NCBI GenBank assembly: GCA_903828515.1
Contig: CAIKMD010000006.1
Location: forward strand, 186,001 to 250,000
DNA length: 64,000 nucleotides
DNA from: an uncultured Rhodospirillales bacterium
Lineage (GTDB): Bacteria > Pseudomonadota > Alphaproteobacteria > ATCC43930 > CGMCC-115725
Direction: 5' to 3'
Both the position numbers and the translations under genes were made by a program. Each line of letters starts with the position of its first letter. The first letter of the stretch is position 1. Shown piece by piece: positions 18,825 through 27,897 of the stretch. The notes under the pieces are model-generated. The model did no database searches and was not told the DNA's origin. It was given only the letters and a program-made list of their open reading frames with translations.

Positions 18825-20774
18825 TCAGTTCGCCATCGTCGTGACCAGCCAGATGCAGATGCCGGGGAAGAGGACCAGCAATACCAGCTTGACCAGATCG
18901 GCGATGACGAAGGGAAACACGCCCTTATAGACCGTCCAGATCGAGACGTCGGGCTGGATGCTCTTGAGGACGAAGACATTGAGGCCCAGCGGCGGATGGA
19001 TGAGGCCGGTCTCGACGACGCAGATATTGATGATGCCCCACCACAGAATGTCGTAGCCGAGGTGCATGACCAGCGGCGTCACGATCGGCACGGTGATGAC
19101 CATGACCGCGAAGGATTCCATCACCGAACCGAGCAACAGATAGACCACCAGGATCAGCGAGATGATCGCGATCGGCGACCAATCGAGAGTCGACATGAAC
19201 GCGGTGGCGCTCTCGGTCAGGGCGCTGACGCCGACGAAGAACGAGAAGATCTGGGCGCCGAAAATCAGGCCATAGATCATCGCGGTGGTGGCGGTGGTGC
19301 CGGCCATGACGTGCCAGAAAACCTTGCCGCGCAATTTGCCGCGCAAGAGTGCGCAGAGGAACGATTCGAACGCGCCGACCGCCGCGGCCTCGGTCGCAGT
19401 GAAGACGCCGAAATAGATTCCGCCCAGCACGCTGCCGAACAGCAAAAGCGCGGGGCCGCAGCGCGAGATCGCGGCCAGCGCGCGGCCGGGTTCCTCGTCG
19501 ACATTGAGCGGCGCCGATTCCGGCGAGACGCGGACATAGATCGCGATGGTGATGAGATAGAGCACCGTCGCCAGGATGCCGGGCAAGACGGCGGCAACGA
19601 AGAGCTGACCGATCGAGGCTTCGGACAACAGCGCGAAGAGGATCAGCGGCCCCGATGCCGGCGGCAACAAAGCGCCGAGCGTGCCGCCGGCCGCGCAAAC
19701 CCCGGTCGAGAAGGCGGAGGAATAGCCGCGCGCCTGCATTTCGGGCAGCGCCACCTTGCCGATCGTCACGGTGGTCGAAATCGAATGTCCGGTCAGCGCG
19801 CCGAACCCCGCGCAGCCGGCGATCGTGGTCAGCGCGAGGCCGCCGCGCAGCCGCCCGAGCACGACATGGGCGAGGCGATAGACGTCCTCGGCGATGTCGG
19901 CGACGGCGGCGAAGCTTCCCATCATCAGGAACAGCGGCAACGTCGCGAGCTGGGTATTGCCGAGGAAGCCGGTGACCTCGGTCGAGGCCGCGCCCAGCGA
20001 GGGCATCAGGCCGATGAACAGCGTCGAGCTGATCACGCCGACGATGCCCATGATCGCCGCGATCGGGATCAGGATCAGGGTCATCAGCCACATGATGATG
20101 AAGACGGCGGTGACGGTGATGCCGATATGGGTCTGTGCCCACGACGCAAGCATTGCGAAATGCGCCAGCCACCACCAGGTGCCGGCCGCGATCGCCAAGG
20201 CGCCGGCGGCTGCCCAGGCGGTTCCGACGGAGCCGTGCCGGACCGCGCGCCGCATCTCGTTGATGATCATCACGGTCTGAACGAGCGTGGCGAAACCGAG
20301 AAGGACGGAGACGCAATACATGAACGGGGCTTGCGGCAGCCCCAGGATCACCGTGGTACGGCCTTCCTGTGCCAGGGTCGCGGCATAGACCCAGATGCGC
20401 CAGGCGAGCACCATGTAGAACAGCCACAACAACGCGCTGCCCAGGACCTCGAGCCAATCGTGCAGGGCGGGCGTGAAGTAACGCGCGATGAGATCGATCT
20501 TGAGATTGACCCGCATCGCCATGCCGGCCGGGATGCAGGCCGAAATCGCGACCGAGAAGGTCATCTGGACGATTTCGTTGATTGCCGCGATCGGCTCGTT
20601 GGCGAACCAGCGCAGCAGGACGTCGCCCATCGTGATGGCGGCGACGAACAACATACCGCAGGTGCAGGCGACGGCCACGACCTGGGCGATCTCACCGAGC
20701 CACCATTCGAGCCGCTCGAAGACCGAATCGCTGTTGCGACTCACGGTCACGGTTCCGGCATGCATCACGGTCAA
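18825..20774 (-). CDS. TRAP transporter fused permease (DctQ-DctM)
   Basis: This 649-residue membrane protein fuses a DctQ domain (about residues 20-175, with FANEPIAAINEIVQ) to a DctM domain (about 220-645, with LPLFLMMGSF, GRLRGGLALTTI and HPPLGLNVFV). The TTG start at 20774 has the best spacing from GGGAGG; GTG and ATG codons follow two and three codons later. It is the first gene of the six-gene catabolic operon and is divergent from another DctP receptor gene at 20932, so either that receptor or the one at 14309-15313 could feed it. Confidence 0.9.
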   Translation of the reverse strand: MTVMHAGTVTVSRNSDSVFERLEWWLGEIAQVVAVACTCGMLFVAAITMGDVLLRWFANEPIAAINEIVQMTFSVAISACIPAGMAMRVNLKIDLIARYFTPALHDWLEVLGSALLWLFYMVLAWRIWVYAATLAQEGRTTVILGLPQAPFMYCVSVLLGFATLVQTVMIINEMRRAVRHGSVGTAWAAAGALAIAAGTWWWLAHFAMLASWAQTHIGITVTAVFIIMWLMTLILIPIAAIMGIVGVISSTLFIGLMPSLGAASTEVTGFLGNTQLATLPLFLMMGSFAAVADIAEDVYRLAHVVLGRLRGGLALTTIAGCAGFGALTGHSISTTVTIGKVALPEMQARGYSSAFSTGVCAAGGTLGALLPPASGPLILFALLSEASIGQLFVAAVLPGILATVLYLITIAIYVRVSPESAPLNVDEEPGRALAAISRCGPALLLFGSVLGGIYFGVFTATEAAAVGAFESFLCALLRGKLRGKVFWHVMAGTTATTAMIYGLIFGAQIFSFFVGVSALTESATAFMSTLDWSPIAIISLILVVYLLLGSVMESFAVMVITVPIVTPLVMHLGYDILWWGIINICVVETGLIHPPLGLNVFVLKSIQPDVSIWTVYKGVFPFVIADLVKLVLLVLFPGICIWLVTTMAN

Positions 20775-20931
20775 AGTCGATCCTCCCTGGGGCCTCGGGT
20801 CGTATGTTTATTTGCCAGTCGCGCGTTTTAATCCGGCGGTTGACTGGCGTCGGAAGCCTCGGAAATCTAGACTAGAACAAAGGTTCCGTCGATCATCTTC
20901 GGCCGCCCCGACGGAAGCGGCGCACGGGACC

Positions 20932-21963
20932 ATGATAGGGGGAATAGTGAAGCGGGCTAGTCTGATTGCGGCGTGCGTGGCACTGCTGCTGGCGGGGCAA
21001 TCCCGGCCGGCGGCGGCCGATGAAGTTTCCCTGATTTTCACCCCCCTGACACCGCCCGACTATGTCAGCGCGGTACGGGTTTTCGCGCCTTGGGCAGATC
21101 ATATCAACCAGACCGCGAAGGGTGTCCTCCACATCGACATCCGCTACGGCATCGCGCTCGCCAATTCCTTCAATATCTTCGACCGGGTGAAAAGCGACGT
21201 CATGCAGGTCGCGGTCGGCATCCCGAGCCTCGTCGGCGGCAAGTTTCCCTTGTCCGATGTAGTGACCATGCCGTTCGTGACCGAGGATGGCGAGAAAGCC
21301 TCGATCGCGTTCTGGCGTCTCTACAAGACCGGCCTGCTCGATGCCGAGTATAAGGAATTCATTCCACTCGCGACGGGCCTCTTCCTGCCGCAGGGCGTTC
21401 ACACCAACAAGGTGCCGGCCTCGCTCGACGATCTGAAGGGCCTGCGCCTGCGGGTTGCCAGCAAGACGTCCAGCGAGGTGATCGAGCGCCTCGGCGGCGC
21501 GCCCGTCGCCCTCGATCCGCAGGAAGTCTATGCCTCGATCCAGCGCGGGCTGATCGACGGCGTGGTGCTGTCCTGGGCCGGCATGGGACCGCTGAAGCTT
21601 TTGGACGTGACCTCCTATCACGTCGAGACCGAACTCGGCACGGTCGCCTTCGTGATGTTCATGTCGCGCGCGAAATACGAGAGTCTGTCGGAAGACGCGC
21701 GCAGGGTGATCGATGCCAATTCGGGCGAAGGGTTGAGCGCGCAGCTCGGCGCGACGTTCGATCAGCAGTCGCGCGACGCGCGGGCGCCGGCCGCCGCCGC
21801 GAGCGACAAGCACAAGATCGTTCAGCTGACACCGGCGCAGGAAAAAATCTGGCGCGACAAACTCGCCCCGGTGATCGACGGCTGGACCGCGGCGCATCCG
21901 GGCGGCGCCAAGCTGCTTGAGACTTATCGCAAGATTCTCGCCGATCTCAAGACCGGGCACTGA
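20932..21963 (+). CDS. TRAP transporter substrate-binding protein (DctP type)
   Basis: This 343-residue receptor starts at ATG 20932. A GTG at 20947 has a better purine tract (AGGGGGA) but tight spacing, so the true start could be five codons later. The signal peptide spans about the first 30 residues, with cleavage near AAA/DEV. The DctP core is visible (LKGLRLRVASKTSSEVIERLGGAPV, split into shorter family blocks). It is divergent from the fused permease gene and 16 bp upstream of a class II aldolase gene. Confidence 0.9.
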   Translation: MIGGIVKRASLIAACVALLLAGQSRPAAADEVSLIFTPLTPPDYVSAVRVFAPWADHINQTAKGVLHIDIRYGIALANSFNIFDRVKSDVMQVAVGIPSLVGGKFPLSDVVTMPFVTEDGEKASIAFWRLYKTGLLDAEYKEFIPLATGLFLPQGVHTNKVPASLDDLKGLRLRVASKTSSEVIERLGGAPVALDPQEVYASIQRGLIDGVVLSWAGMGPLKLLDVTSYHVETELGTVAFVMFMSRAKYESLSEDARRVIDANSGEGLSAQLGATFDQQSRDARAPAAAASDKHKIVQLTPAQEKIWRDKLAPVIDGWTAAHPGGAKLLETYRKILADLKTGH

Positions 21964-21979
21964 AGGGGAGACCGCCGCG

Positions 21980-22729
21980 ATGACTGCATTCGCCAAGGCG
22001 CAGGGCGTCAGCGAGGCCGATGAGATCGCGTGGCGCCGCAAGCTCGCGGTGATGTGCCGCATCGTCGGAATGCAGGGCTCGATCGGCCTCTTCGGTCATA
22101 TCTCGATCCGCATTCCCGACACCGACGTGATCCTGATCACGCCGGGCGCCGGTTCCGAAAAGACCGCGGTGCGCACCGACGAGATCTTCGTCTTCGGGCT
22201 CGACGGCACGATCCACTATCACCCGGGCGGCGACCGCCCGATGCAGATCCCGGCCGAATGGCGCATCCACACGCAAATCCATCGCGATCGCCCAAGCCTG
22301 ATGAGCGTCGCGCATCTTCATGCGGAGCATTCGACTTTGATGGGAATCGCGCGCCGGCCGATCGTGCCGGTCTTCGCGCAAGGCGCGATGTTCGAGGCGG
22401 GCGTGCCGGTCTGGGACAATCCGCGCCTCGTCGTCAACGATGCGCTCGCGGTCTCGCTGTCGCAGGCGATGGGCGAGACGCTCGCCTGCCAGATGCGCGG
22501 TCACGGCTCGGTCGTCGTCGGCGATACCGCCGAGCTTTGTCTCGTCGCGTGCACGTTCATCGAAGAGAACGCCCGATTGCAGATCGAGGCCGAGGCGCTC
22601 GGCGGCGCGGTGCCGTTCACGCCCGACGAGATTCGCGACTGCGCGCGCGGCAGCACCGGCGGCGGATTGGCCGGCCGGCTGTGGGATTACTGGGAACGCC
22701 GCGTCGTCACGGCGGGTTTGCCGCTATAG
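21980..22729 (+). CDS. Class II aldolase/adducin family protein
   Basis: The ATG at 21980 after AAGGGGAG gives 249 residues. The zinc-site motifs of the fuculose-aldolase fold are present: AEW near residue 92, HLHAEH near 113-118 and a third His in RGHGSVV near 174. Members cleave or epimerise sugar phosphates or decarboxylate hydroxy acids. It follows the TRAP receptor gene closely, so the substrate may be the imported acid or its product. It is convergent with the Tim44-like gene, 4 bp apart. Confidence 0.85.
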   Translation: MTAFAKAQGVSEADEIAWRRKLAVMCRIVGMQGSIGLFGHISIRIPDTDVILITPGAGSEKTAVRTDEIFVFGLDGTIHYHPGGDRPMQIPAEWRIHTQIHRDRPSLMSVAHLHAEHSTLMGIARRPIVPVFAQGAMFEAGVPVWDNPRLVVNDALAVSLSQAMGETLACQMRGHGSVVVGDTAELCLVACTFIEENARLQIEAEALGGAVPFTPDEIRDCARGSTGGGLAGRLWDYWERRVVTAGLPL

Positions 22730-22733
22730 CGGC

Positions 22734-23696
22734 TCAGCCGGTTTGTTGAACCGCCGATAGCTGCCAGTTGGCGCCGCGGTTGCGCAGGAAGGTCCAGAAC
22801 TCGGTCGCCTCGACCCGTTCCCTGTCGCTGCCCGCGACGATGCGGCCGTCGTCGCGGCGCTTGGTGACGTCGAGCATGCTGAACCGCATCGCCACGGTCG
22901 CGTAATCGAGATCGCCTTCCGACCACGCTTCGGACAGATCGCCCTGTTCGAATTTCACCGCATCGATTTTGTTTTCGACGCCCTGGCTGGCATCCGCCGC
23001 GAGCTGTTCGGCGAGATAGCCCGACATCTCGGGCGTCGCGAGACGGCGCAACGTGTTCACCTCGCCCGCGCTATAGGCCGTCTGGACATCGATCAGCAGG
23101 GATTCGAATTCTTTGTAATCGGATTCGCCGACGTTCAACGGGCTGGTCGGTGCGGCCGTGCCGCCGCCGCCCGCCATCGTCAACCGGTTGTCGTTATCGA
23201 CCAGCCGAGGTTCGGACCGGTTGCCGGCATAGGCGTAGCCCGGATTGAGGCCGCCGGCTTGCTGCGACTTGCCGCGCCAGAGCCTGAGCGCGAGATAGAC
23301 CAGGCCGCCGATCAGCAGCAACTGCATCAGCAATCCCAGAACGCCGCTCGCTTCGCCCAGACCGCTCCCGAAGCCGCCGCCCATCATCATGCCGATCAGA
23401 CCGGCGCCGAGCATGCCGCCCATGAGCCCCGACATGAAGGGATGGTTCTGGAAGAAGCCGGGCTGCGACGCTGGGATCGCGGCAGCCGGCCGTTGCGGCG
23501 CTGGCTGCGGCGTCGCGCTGCGTTCCATCGGCGCCGCTTTCGGCGCGGTCGCGGTGGGCGGTGGGGCCGAGAAGGTGCGGGCGCCGCGACTGCCGGCGCT
23601 CGAGCCGCCGCCGGCACGGGCATCGGCAAGGCTTGGCATCAGCGCCAAGACGCCGACGAGAATCAATCCAAGCGCCGTCCATTTGCGAAATGTCAT
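22734..23696 (-). CDS. Tim44-domain membrane protein
   Basis: The ATG at 23696 after GAGGGA gives 320 residues; a frame open to 23813 is not supported. The protein has an N-terminal hydrophobic segment (residues 7-27), a Pro/Ala-rich linker, a Gly/Met-rich hydrophobic stretch (FMSGLMGGMLGAGLIGMMMGGG, in part), another membrane segment (LLIGGLVYLALRLW), and a C-terminal Tim44-like domain (about 205-320: VQTAYSAGEVNTLRRLATPEM). This layout is common in alphaproteobacteria and betaproteobacteria. The function is uncertain, probably at the inner membrane. Confidence 0.85.
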   Translation of the reverse strand: MTFRKWTALGLILVGVLALMPSLADARAGGGSSAGSRGARTFSAPPPTATAPKAAPMERSATPQPAPQRPAAAIPASQPGFFQNHPFMSGLMGGMLGAGLIGMMMGGGFGSGLGEASGVLGLLMQLLLIGGLVYLALRLWRGKSQQAGGLNPGYAYAGNRSEPRLVDNDNRLTMAGGGGTAAPTSPLNVGESDYKEFESLLIDVQTAYSAGEVNTLRRLATPEMSGYLAEQLAADASQGVENKIDAVKFEQGDLSEAWSEGDLDYATVAMRFSMLDVTKRRDDGRIVAGSDRERVEATEFWTFLRNRGANWQLSAVQQTG

Positions 23697-23840
23697 TGTC
23701 CCGTTCCCTCGTTCTCGCGCGCCACCCTTGTCGCGGGACGGATCGCGCGTTTTATCTTTATTGGTAACGAGAGCCTTGATGAGAGCGGGGAACAAAGCAA
23801 ACGCAATCGCCACACTGATACGGCGAAGGCGACGTTCGAA

Positions 23841-24785
23841 TCAGGGAGCGATGAGGCTCGCCGGCGCGGGATTGCCCTTGATCAGGCCTTGTTCGCGCGA
23901 AACCTCGATCCAGAAGCGGACGCCTTCGGGCGTGACGTGGGGTTTGAGGTTGGTCGGCAGGTCGATCGTCGCGGCCGCTTGCGGCGGAAGCCTCGTGTAC
24001 TTCGCGATGCTGTCGCGCACGGCGGTCAGATGCGCCGGGTCCTTGATGTAAGCGTCGGCGTCGTCGAGCGCCGCGCGGAATCCTTTGAGCGCCGCGGCGT
24101 GCTTCGTCGCCCAAGCTCTCGTCGAAACATAAACGCCGGCCACGGTTCCGGGTGGAACCGCGTCGCTGTAATCGCCGATGCGATACCCAACCTTGCTGTC
24201 GATGACGCGGGTGTAGAACGGGTTGATCGAGGCAACCGCATCGACCAGCCCGCCTTTCAACGCATCGCCCATCTGCGGGAATTGAAGTTCGACCCAATCG
24301 ACCTTGTGGTAATCGATGCCGTTCGACTGCACCCATTTCTTCGACAATATGTCGAGTCCGCCGCCGAAGCCGGGCACGCCGACTTTCTTGCCGGCGAGAT
24401 CGCGGGGGCCTTTGATGCCACTATCGGCACGCGCGATGACGCCGGTCGTGTTCGGTGTGCCCGGATAGACGCTGGCGCCGCCAATGACGACCAGATCGAG
24501 TCCCTGTTCGTTGGCCTGCAGCATGACGGTGGGCGTCGGCACGCCGATCTGCGCCGAATCGGCGACGAGCGCCGCCGGTATCGTCGACCCGTTCTGCGCC
24601 AGCGACAGATCGACGTCGAGACCGTGTTGCTCGAAATAGCCCTGATCCCTGGCAATGAAACTGCCGACGAACGATCCCGCCGAGACATAGAGGAGCGTGA
24701 CCTTTTCCGCCGCCCAAGCCGGCAACACCGATAAGCCGAGAGCCAATAGCGCGCCGACAATACGCGTCGAAACGATGCGTCCCAT
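23841..24785 (-). CDS. NitT/TauT-type ABC substrate-binding protein (SsuA/NMT1-like)
   Basis: This 314-residue periplasmic receptor has a signal peptide (MGRIVSTRIVGALLALGLS start, cleavage after AWA near residue 25). Typical blocks are FIARDQGYFEQHGLDVDL and DLAGKKVGVPGFGGGLD. No permease or ATPase is adjacent on this strand. The LysR gene lies 26 bp upstream in the same direction, and the divergent cluster at 25908 carries its own receptor, so this one could be an alternative receptor for that transporter. Confidence 0.87.
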   Translation of the reverse strand: MGRIVSTRIVGALLALGLSVLPAWAAEKVTLLYVSAGSFVGSFIARDQGYFEQHGLDVDLSLAQNGSTIPAALVADSAQIGVPTPTVMLQANEQGLDLVVIGGASVYPGTPNTTGVIARADSGIKGPRDLAGKKVGVPGFGGGLDILSKKWVQSNGIDYHKVDWVELQFPQMGDALKGGLVDAVASINPFYTRVIDSKVGYRIGDYSDAVPPGTVAGVYVSTRAWATKHAAALKGFRAALDDADAYIKDPAHLTAVRDSIAKYTRLPPQAAATIDLPTNLKPHVTPEGVRFWIEVSREQGLIKGNPAPASLIAP

Positions 24786-24811
24786 GATACGTCCCCCCCT
24801 CGCGCGAAAAA

Positions 24812-25741
24812 TCAGACCGCGCTTGTCTCCGGCTTTTCCGGCAGGCGCAATTCGCTGAGTTCCTTCGCCAGCGTCGTGCGAAAACGGTCGAGACGCGGCG
24901 GTAGCGGCTCCTGGCGGCGGATGAGCTGGATTGCCGCGCGTTGGGGCGGATCGAGCGTCACGGCACGCAGCAGGCCTTCGGCGATCTCGCGCTCGGCGGC
25001 GATACGGGGCGCGACCGCGACGCCGGCGCCCGATTGCACCATGTATTTCAGCGATTCCATGTCATCGCAATCGGCGGCGATGTCCGGGGTGAAGCCGCTC
25101 TCGATGCAGAGCGTCAGCAGCGCCTGGCCGTAACCGAGCCGCGGCTCGTTGACGATGAGCGGCATCTTGCAAAGCTCGGCGAGCGTCACCGGCTCGCGGC
25201 GATTGGCGAAGGGATGGGACGGGGGAACCAGCGCGACGATCTCGGAATCGCCGACATGATCCCAGATCAGCTTGTCCGACGTCGCCTTGACCTCGCCTTC
25301 CATGACGAGGCCGAGGTCGAGCCGCTGCTGATGGACGAGGCGTTGAATCCGCCGGGTCGTTCCGGTGATGACGTCGGGGCGGATCTTGGTGCTGCCGCGT
25401 CCGAGAATCTGGACGATGCGCGGCACGATGTTCTGGGCGAGGCCCGAATTAACGCCAACCCGAATGGTGGCGCCCGGTTTGCCGCGCAACTCCCGCGCGA
25501 GGTCTTTGAGCCCGGAGAGGCCTTCGAGGACGTTTTCGACCGCGGTGAGGAAGGATTGCCCGTTGGCCGAGGATTCGACCCCGCGGCTGTTGCGGTAGAA
25601 CAGGCTGAAACCGAGTTCTTCCTCGAGCAGCCTGATCTGCTCGCTCAAGGAGGGCTGCGAGACGCCCATTTTTCCGGCGGCGCGGCTGAAGCTGCGCTCG
25701 CGCCAGACCGCGTGGGCGTAGCGCAATTGCCGATCGTTCAT
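24812..25741 (-). CDS. LysR family transcriptional regulator
   Basis: This 309-residue protein has a winged helix-turn-helix at residues 1-60 (LRYAHAVWRERSFSRAAGKM, SQPSLSEQIRLLEEELG) and a periplasmic-binding-type effector domain from about residue 90. It is divergent from the LigA/ABC supercluster starting at 25908, the classic arrangement for a LysR activator. The palindrome at 25770-25786, 29 bp from its own start, fits the T-N11-A rule for LysR sites. It probably activates the cluster in response to an aromatic inducer and represses itself. Confidence 0.92.
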   Translation of the reverse strand: MNDRQLRYAHAVWRERSFSRAAGKMGVSQPSLSEQIRLLEEELGFSLFYRNSRGVESSANGQSFLTAVENVLEGLSGLKDLARELRGKPGATIRVGVNSGLAQNIVPRIVQILGRGSTKIRPDVITGTTRRIQRLVHQQRLDLGLVMEGEVKATSDKLIWDHVGDSEIVALVPPSHPFANRREPVTLAELCKMPLIVNEPRLGYGQALLTLCIESGFTPDIAADCDDMESLKYMVQSGAGVAVAPRIAAEREIAEGLLRAVTLDPPQRAAIQLIRRQEPLPPRLDRFRTTLAKELSELRLPEKPETSAV

Positions 25742-25769
25742 GGGCGGCTCCCGCGAGGCGGTATCGACC

Positions 25770-25786
25770 TATAGGCATCACCTATA
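25770..25786. promoter_or_regulatory. Candidate LysR operator (TATAGG-N5-CCTATA)
   Basis: This is a perfect inverted repeat with 6-bp arms and a 5-bp spacer, in the 166-bp gap between the divergent LysR and LigA-like genes. It contains T-N11-A (T25772 to A25784). A site with the same geometry occurs at 31320-31336. Confidence 0.6.
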
Positions 25787-25907
25787 AGGGCATCCCGAAA
25801 TAATCCTAGATTCCCGAGGTGGAGGCAACATAATCAATTCATCGGCGCTCGACTGCGGACGCCACACCGCGATCGGGACGCGCCCCAGGCGAGAGACCCC
25901 GATTCAC

Positions 25908-26207
25908 ATGTCGAGATACGAGCTCAACCGCGCCATCCACCATATCTATACGAACAAGGAACTGACCGAAGCGTTTCGGCGTGAGGACTATGCCGTGCTC
26001 GAAAAATTCGAGCTGGTCGCCGAGGAGCGCGACGCCTTGACCGGGCGCGATTTCCCGAAGCTCTGGGCGCTCGACGTTCACCCGGTGCTGCTGTTCCACC
26101 TCTCGGCGGTGCTTAACACCCGCGAGTGGTATCTGGAGAACGTGGTGCCGTATATCCAGAACGTCCCCAATAAATACTACGACTACTACCATCCGCGCGG
26201 CATCTGA
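25908..26207 (+). CDS. LigA-like alpha subunit of an extradiol ring-cleavage dioxygenase
   Basis: This 99-residue protein matches the LigA fold: a small helical subunit covering the active site of LigB-type dioxygenases. Visible family blocks are MSRYELNRAIHHIY, AFRRED and a hydrophobic helix HPVLLFHLSAVL. It is shorter than the 139-residue LigA of Sphingobium protocatechuate 4,5-dioxygenase. It is the first gene of the plus-strand supercluster; its presumed catalytic partner is encoded at 27053-27886, beyond a transporter permease gene. Confidence 0.85.
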   Translation: MSRYELNRAIHHIYTNKELTEAFRREDYAVLEKFELVAEERDALTGRDFPKLWALDVHPVLLFHLSAVLNTREWYLENVVPYIQNVPNKYYDYYHPRGI

Positions 26208-26212
26208 GCCCG

Positions 26213-27037
26213 ATGGCGGCACAGGAAGACCAGATCCATCCCATCGTCCAGCGCCGGCCGCGTATCGGGCCGCGCCTCTCGCAGATCAACATCAATGTCT
26301 GGCGGGTGCTGGTCTTCTTCCTGCTCCTCGGTGTGTGGTGGCTGATGGCGGTCGTCGCCGGCCAGAATTTCCTGCCGACGCCGTGGCAGACGGCGCAGGC
26401 CGCCGTCGCGGTGGTGAAAGACGGCAGCCTCCTGACCGCCACACGCGACAGTCTGCTGGTTTTTATCGCCGGGTTCGTGCTCTCGGCCGCGTTCGCCATC
26501 CCCTTCGGCCTGTTCATGGGCGGGTTCCGCGTCTTCGGCGCGACGATCGAGGCTTACGTCAATGCGCTCTCGGCGATGCCGCGCGTCGCCTTCATTCCCG
26601 TCATCATCGTGTTTCTCGGTCTCGGCTATGAAGCAAAGATCTTCATCGTCTTCATCGGCGCGGTGATGCCGATTCTCATCAACACCTATGCCGGCGTCCT
26701 GAATTGCGACGGCGAGCTGGTCGAGATGGCGCGCTCGGCCGGCGGCACCGACATGCAGATTTTCCGCAAGATCATGCTGCCCGGCGCGCTACCCTATATC
26801 ACCGCGGGACTGCGCGTCGGCGCCTCGCTCGCGCTCATCAACACCGTCGTCGCCGAGCTTTATACGGCGGTAAAGGGGCTGGGTGGATTGTTGTCGATCT
26901 ACGGCAACAGTTTCCGCATGGCGCAATATTTCGTCGTCGTCTGCGTGCTGGCGATCATCGGCGTCGCCGTGATGCAGACCTTGAAACTATTGGAACACCG
27001 CATGGACCGCTGGCGCTATCGCGGCGAGCGGACATAG
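26213..27037 (+). CDS. NitT/TauT-type ABC transporter permease
   Basis: This 274-residue inner-membrane protein has about six hydrophobic segments and the cytoplasmic EAA-type loop (SAGGTDMQIFRKIMLPGALP, residues about 178-197) that contacts the ATPase. It belongs with the receptor at 27898 and the ATPase at 28923. It starts 5 bp after the LigA-like gene and ends 15 bp before the LigB-like gene, an unusual insertion between two dioxygenase subunit genes. Confidence 0.92.
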   Translation: MAAQEDQIHPIVQRRPRIGPRLSQININVWRVLVFFLLLGVWWLMAVVAGQNFLPTPWQTAQAAVAVVKDGSLLTATRDSLLVFIAGFVLSAAFAIPFGLFMGGFRVFGATIEAYVNALSAMPRVAFIPVIIVFLGLGYEAKIFIVFIGAVMPILINTYAGVLNCDGELVEMARSAGGTDMQIFRKIMLPGALPYITAGLRVGASLALINTVVAELYTAVKGLGGLLSIYGNSFRMAQYFVVVCVLAIIGVAVMQTLKLLEHRMDRWRYRGERT

Positions 27038-27052
27038 AGGAGCATCGGAATC

Positions 27053-27886
27053 ATGGCACAGATCGTTTCGGCGATGGCGTCGACCCACAATCCGCGAATC
27101 TTCTGGAATCGCGACCAGGCCGACCCGAAGGACATGGAGGTGCTCTACGCGACCTTCGCCAAGATTCGCGGCATGCTTGCCGAGACCAAGCCCGATCTGA
27201 TCGTCGCGGTCGCCAACGACCATCTCGATAATTTCTTCTTCGACAATCTGCCGAGCTTTTCGGTCGGCACCGGCCCGGTCGCGCAAGGCCCGTTCTGGTA
27301 CGAGACCGACGTGATGCACCTGCCGCGCTATCGCGCCAATGTCCATCAGGACATGGCGCAATATCTGCTGCGCGCCGGCATCGAGGAAGGCGTGCAGTTC
27401 AGCCAGGTTCACGATTTCAAGATCGACCACGCCTTCACCGTGCCGTTGTCCTTCGTGCGGCCGGAAGAAGATCTTCCGATGGTGCCGATCATGACCAACG
27501 CGTTTGGTTACCCCATTCCGCCCAACCACAAATGGTACGAACTCGGCCAGTTCCTGCGCCGGGCGATCGAGGCGTGGCCCGGCAACGAGCGCGTCGCGGT
27601 GGTTGCGTCGTTCAATCTCACCGTCGAGGTCGGCGGCCCCAAGATGGGCAATTACAATTTCGACCTGCAAAAATGGATTCTCGAGCAGATGCGGCTCGGC
27701 AATCGCGACGAGATCCTGAAGACGCTGACCGTGCCGCGCCTCATCGAGGAGGGCAACTCGACCTCGGAATTCCTCAATTACGTCACCATGCTCGGCGTCG
27801 TCGAAGAACGGCCGCCGACCTTCATCGAACATAAGCCGGTCAAAGGGGTGGGAACATGTCCAGTGGCGTTCTGGAACATGGCATGA
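27053..27886 (+). CDS. LigB-like extradiol dioxygenase family protein lacking the catalytic His
   Basis: This 277-residue protein has the class III extradiol (LigB) fold. Candidate iron ligands are in place: H12 (STHNP), H57 (ANDHLDNFF) and E239 (NSTSEFLN). H126 (DHAFTVPL) is also kept. The segment that in LigB carries the catalytic His195 (usually GGxSH) reads S186-F-N-L-T-V191-E, so the acid-base His is absent. By comparison the LigB relative encoded at 62511-63515 keeps GSGGLSH. It may cleave by a changed mechanism, do another iron-dependent reaction, or be non-catalytic. It lies between the ABC permease and receptor genes. Confidence 0.85.
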   Translation: MAQIVSAMASTHNPRIFWNRDQADPKDMEVLYATFAKIRGMLAETKPDLIVAVANDHLDNFFFDNLPSFSVGTGPVAQGPFWYETDVMHLPRYRANVHQDMAQYLLRAGIEEGVQFSQVHDFKIDHAFTVPLSFVRPEEDLPMVPIMTNAFGYPIPPNHKWYELGQFLRRAIEAWPGNERVAVVASFNLTVEVGGPKMGNYNFDLQKWILEQMRLGNRDEILKTLTVPRLIEEGNSTSEFLNYVTMLGVVEERPPTFIEHKPVKGVGTCPVAFWNMA

Positions 27887-27897
27887 AGGGATCGACA

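Noticed and set aside
17688-20831. A 1047-codon open frame on the plus strand
   Set aside because: It runs antisense to the LLM monooxygenase and fused TRAP permease genes, both with strong family motifs. Its product is a low-complexity Asp/Glu/Arg/His/Gly/Gln mixture typical of antisense frames in GC-rich DNA.
20947-20949. GTG as start of the DctP receptor gene
   Set aside because: The purine tract AGGGGGA is close, but the spacing of about 3-4 bases is short. ATG 20932 was preferred; either leaves the signal peptide intact.
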